Below, in pieces: positions 5,291 through 7,641 of a DNA stretch of 7,641 bases. The stretch is from Pseudomonadota bacterium (GTDB lineage: Bacteria; Pseudomonadota; Gammaproteobacteria; Burkholderiales; Burkholderiaceae_B). The stretch spans positions 1 through 7,641 of the forward strand of contig JAEYZR010000064.1 of NCBI GenBank assembly GCA_023427945.1, in the 5' to 3' direction. Below the pieces are notes generated by a model. That model was not told where the DNA came from, did no database searches, and saw nothing but the letters and a program-made list of their open reading frames with translations. A program made the translations under genes and the position numbers. Every line of letters begins with the position of its first letter. Within the stretch, counting starts at the first letter, position 1.

Positions 5291-7340
5291 GACAGCCTCG
5301 GAAGGCCATCGTGTCCTCGTTTCTGCGCCATTTGGCGCGGATGCCTCCAGTATCGTCCAGATACTGGCGCAGCACGGCTATGACGCACGCAGCAAATCGT
5401 CCATCGCCGACGTCGCAGATGCACTGGACGATCACGTGGGCGTCGTGCTGGTCACCGAGGAAGCGCTGCATACCTCCGACCTGAAGCTTCTGAAGGAGCA
5501 TCTGGACAGGCAACCTGGCTGGTCCGACATTCCTTTCATCGTGCTGGGCGCGCGTCGTACCGGGCCTGAGCGCAACCGCGACAGCCTGTACATGAGAGTG
5601 CAGCCGTTCATCGGCAATGCGGTGGTCGTCGAGAGGCCCCTGAGCCTGGCTTCGTTGATCAGTGGCCTGACCTCGGCGATGCGCTCGCGCCAGAAACAGT
5701 TCGACATGCGCGATCGTCTGCGCGAACTGGAAGCCAGCCAGCTTGCCACCGCGGCCAGCGAAGCCGAGTTGCGCCGGGTGTCCGATGCGTTGCCCGTGAT
5801 GATCAGTTTCGTGGACGGTGATCTTTGCTTTCGTTTTGCCAATCGGGCATTCGAGGACTGGGTCGCCATCGACTCGGCCAAAGTCGTGGGCAAGCATGTG
5901 GCTGAGTTGGGAGCAGACAACCCGCTTGCGCTGAGCATTGCCAGCCTGGAGCAGGCATTGACGGGCAAGGAAGTTCGGCTGCAGCAGAGTTGGCCTCATC
6001 TGGATGGCCGCCGCCGGGATGCCGAGATTCGTTTGCTGCCGCGCCGCGATGCCGATGGACGGGTCGACGGGATCCATGTCTTTGTGCAGGATGTGACCGA
6101 CCACCGCGAAACCGAGGAACGCCTGGAGGCGCACGTGGCGCAACGAACCGCAGCGCTGACGGCGGAAATGAATCGACGCGAGCGTGCTGAGGAAGCCCTG
6201 CGCCAGAGTCAGAAGATGGAGGCCGTCGGCCAGCTTACCGGTGGCATCGCGCATGATTTCAACAACATGCTGACCGGCGTGCTGGGATCGCTGGAATTGA
6301 TGAAGCGCCAGTCCGCGCAGGGAAACTATGAGCGCTTGCCGCGCTACCTGGATACGGCATTCTCATCGGCCGAGCGTGCAGCAAGTCTGACGGCACGACT
6401 GCTGGCATTCTCGCGACGTCAGTCTCTGGATGCCAAGGCTGTGGACATCGATCTTCTGCTGAACTCGCTGCAGGAATTGCTGCATCGTTCGATCCGCGAG
6501 AACATCGTGCTCACGGTGGTCAGCGCGCCCGATCTGCCCTACGCAAAAGTGGATGCCAACCAGCTTGAGAATGCGATCATCAATCTGGTGGTCAATGCAC
6601 GAGATGCCATGCCCAACGGTGGTGTGCTGACAGTCGAGACCCGGACGGCGGATGTCGCAGAGGACTCCGCGGCCAAGCATGCCGAACTCAAACCGGGACA
6701 CTATGTGGTGGTCTCGGTGAGCGATACCGGCGTGGGCATGGAAGACGACGTGCTCTCCAAGATCTTCGATCCCTTTTTCACGACCAAACCCATCGGCCAG
6801 GGCACGGGGCTGGGTTTGTCGATGGTGTACGGCTTTGCCCGCCAGTCGGGTGGCCAGGTGCTCGTGCAGAGCCAGATCGGCCTGGGTACCACCGCTTCCA
6901 TCTACCTTCCGGTTGCCGATACCGTCTATCGTGCGTCCGAGGTGTCCGCCCCCAGGCCTGTGCCGGTTGGGCAGGGCGAGCATGTACTGATCGTGGAAGA
7001 CGATCCTGCCGTGCGTTCGCTGATGTCGGAATGCCTCGAAGAACTCTTCTACGAGGTCATCAAGGTCGAGGATGCCAATGCCGCCATCGTGGTGCTCAAG
7101 TCCGAACAGCCACTGGCGTTGATGATCTCCGATGTCGGGCTGCCGGGCATGAATGGGCGGCAACTGGCTGAGGTTGCCCGCCAGCACCGCCCGCAACTAC
7201 CCGTCCTTTTTGTGACGGGCTACGCCGCGAACGCCGCCATCCGGGCGGGTTACCTGGGCACCAACATGTCCATGATCACCAAGCCGTTCCGGTTCGAAGA
7301 ACTGGGCAGCAAGGTCAGGGACATGCTGCGCAAGGCCTGA
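5280..7340 (+). CDS. Hybrid histidine kinase: degenerate receiver-PAS-HisKA-HATPase-receiver
   Basis: A 686-aa soluble sensor kinase with no membrane segment. Residues about 10-130 look like a receiver-fold domain without receiver chemistry: VLVTEEAL where the phospho-Asp would be, ERP in place of the conserved Lys-Pro, and no acidic pair after strand 1. A PAS domain follows (about 162-275, ending VFVQDVTDHRE), then a charged coiled coil (276-312). The H-box GGIAHDFNNM places the phosphoacceptor at His325. The ATP-binding domain has the N-box around NAIINLVVNARDAMPNGG (431-448), G1 SDTGVGM (481-487), FDPFF (496-500) and G2 GQGTGLGL (506-513). The C-terminal receiver has acidic residues 573-575, phospho-Asp618 in MISDVGLPGMNG, Thr646 and Lys668. 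All catalytic residues are intact. ATG 5280 lies inside the end of the KaiC-like gene, with GGAAG 9 nt upstream, so translation is probably coupled. No output domain or separate response regulator follows in the window. Confidence 0.93.
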   Translation: MTHRTASEGHRVLVSAPFGADASSIVQILAQHGYDARSKSSIADVADALDDHVGVVLVTEEALHTSDLKLLKEHLDRQPGWSDIPFIVLGARRTGPERNRDSLYMRVQPFIGNAVVVERPLSLASLISGLTSAMRSRQKQFDMRDRLRELEASQLATAASEAELRRVSDALPVMISFVDGDLCFRFANRAFEDWVAIDSAKVVGKHVAELGADNPLALSIASLEQALTGKEVRLQQSWPHLDGRRRDAEIRLLPRRDADGRVDGIHVFVQDVTDHRETEERLEAHVAQRTAALTAEMNRRERAEEALRQSQKMEAVGQLTGGIAHDFNNMLTGVLGSLELMKRQSAQGNYERLPRYLDTAFSSAERAASLTARLLAFSRRQSLDAKAVDIDLLLNSLQELLHRSIRENIVLTVVSAPDLPYAKVDANQLENAIINLVVNARDAMPNGGVLTVETRTADVAEDSAAKHAELKPGHYVVVSVSDTGVGMEDDVLSKIFDPFFTTKPIGQGTGLGLSMVYGFARQSGGQVLVQSQIGLGTTASIYLPVADTVYRASEVSAPRPVPVGQGEHVLIVEDDPAVRSLMSECLEELFYEVIKVEDANAAIVVLKSEQPLALMISDVGLPGMNGRQLAEVARQHRPQLPVLFVTGYAANAAIRAGYLGTNMSMITKPFRFEELGSKVRDMLRKA

Positions 7341-7442
7341 GTGCCCGGGGCGGTGCTGCCGGCAGGAGCTGGTGCCAGAGTGCTGCTGCTGCCCGTGACG
7401 CCATTGACGGTGGTGATGCTGCCGCTGCTGACGGTGTTGCCA
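7341..7442. other. GCTG-rich spacer between convergent genes, no terminator seen
   Basis: The 102 bp between the kinase stop and the end of the convergent DUF2945 gene are rich in GCTG/CTG triplets and contain the perfect 10-bp palindrome CTGCCGGCAG (7356-7365). No stem followed by a T-run is visible on either strand. Frames through it on both strands are open but consist of low-complexity Ala/Pro/Ser/Gly or Leu/Val and look like composition artefacts. Confidence 0.5.
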
Positions 7443-7641
7443 TCAATTCTTCTTCAATGCATCGGCCTTGTGCGCGGCCTTGTTGCCGGTGTTGTCGCTT
7501 TGGACCTCGAACTGCGGGTTTTCAGCGGACGCCCGGCGCGTACGCCCCATGAATTCGAAGTCCTGTTTGTGGACCTTCGTGATTTTTCCAGCGATGTGAC
7601 CCGCTTCCGAATTCCACGTCACGCGATCCCCTACCTTGAAC
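7443..7641 (-). CDS. DUF2945 / HVA1-like small basic protein (N-terminus outside window)
   Basis: Read from the right edge on the minus strand, 65 codons end in TGA (complement of 7443-7445). The fragment starts FKVGDRVTWNSEAGHIAG, continues KITKVHKQDFEFMGRTRRAS, and ends GNKAAHKADALKKN. This is the DUF2945 family, also called hypervirulence-associated protein with a Tudor-like fold, whose members are about 70 aa. Only a few N-terminal residues should therefore be missing. The KVGDxVxWNSEAG opening and the DFEFMGRTRRAS segment are the family's hallmark. The protein is strongly basic and cytoplasmic. Its function in bacteria is unestablished; a stress-related or nucleic-acid-related role is only suggested by family and context. 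It is convergent with the kinase gene. Confidence 0.88.
   Translation of the reverse strand, partial: FKVGDRVTWNSEAGHIAGKITKVHKQDFEFMGRTRRASAENPQFEVQSDNTGNKAAHKADALKKN

Noticed and set aside
5037..6254. 405-codon minus-strand open frame
   Set aside because: Antisense to the end of the KaiC-like gene and the start of the kinase, both of which have clear motifs; the translation shows no recognisable domain.
6363..7196. 277-codon minus-strand open frame
   Set aside because: Antisense to the HisKA, HATPase and receiver domains; His/Arg/Gln-rich with no motifs.
7250..7441. Minus-strand frame reading GNTVSSGSITTVNG, resembling a secreted low-complexity protein
   Set aside because: No start codon in a sensible place, short, and much of it antisense to the kinase receiver domain; explained by GCTG-rich composition.
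7315..7443. 42-codon minus-strand ORF whose ATG overlaps the DUF2945 stop
   Set aside because: The TGATG overlap looks like translational coupling, but the peptide is low-complexity Ala/Pro/Ser and runs into the antisense of the kinase end.

Overview
The window is high-GC chromosomal DNA from a proteobacterium. A betaproteobacterium of the Burkholderiales (Alcaligenaceae-like) or a Pseudomonas-like gammaproteobacterium fits best. This is judged from protein style (the DNA ligase D polymerase domain, the DUF2945 protein, the SulP transporter) and G/C-ending codons. It is an inference, not a measured placement. I see no IS element, integrase, CRISPR array, rRNA or tRNA.

Left part (1-1760, plus strand). 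The window opens inside ligD. The visible part is a Lys/Thr/Ala-rich linker followed by the complete C-terminal primase-polymerase domain of the non-homologous end-joining ligase. After a 166-bp gap with a good sigma70-type promoter comes a 199-aa Frm2/COG3560-like nitroreductase-family flavoprotein. Its stop codon overlaps the stop of the next, convergent gene in the 4-bp palindrome TTAA.

Middle (1757-3463, minus strand). A full-length SulP/SLC26 anion transporter with a C-terminal STAS domain is read leftwards. It lacks a visible Shine-Dalgarno and may be translated from a leaderless transcript.

Divergent region (3464-3790). These 327 bp hold a candidate 30-aa small ORF with a good ribosome-binding site, a 13-bp bulged hairpin just behind its stop, and two TATAAG boxes ahead of the next operon.

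Right part (3791-7340, plus strand). A two-gene operon encodes a KaiC-like double RecA/P-loop ATPase (499 aa) and a hybrid histidine kinase (686 aa: degenerate receiver, PAS, HisKA, HATPase, receiver). The two genes overlap by 11 bp, so the proteins are probably made together and may form one signalling module. No kaiA or kaiB is present. The KaiC-like protein keeps both Walker A motifs and the equivalent of KaiC Ser431, but the equivalent of Thr432 is Tyr and one acidic residue of each catalytic pair has changed. This ATPase-kinase pair is the most interesting item here.

Right edge (7443-7641, minus strand). The C-terminal 65 codons of a DUF2945 (HVA1/Tudor-like) small basic protein run off the window. 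It is convergent with the kinase across a GCTG-rich spacer with no recognisable terminator. ligD and DUF2945 proteins are both often associated with DNA-repair or stress functions, so the window looks like a stress and sensing neighbourhood rather than one pathway.
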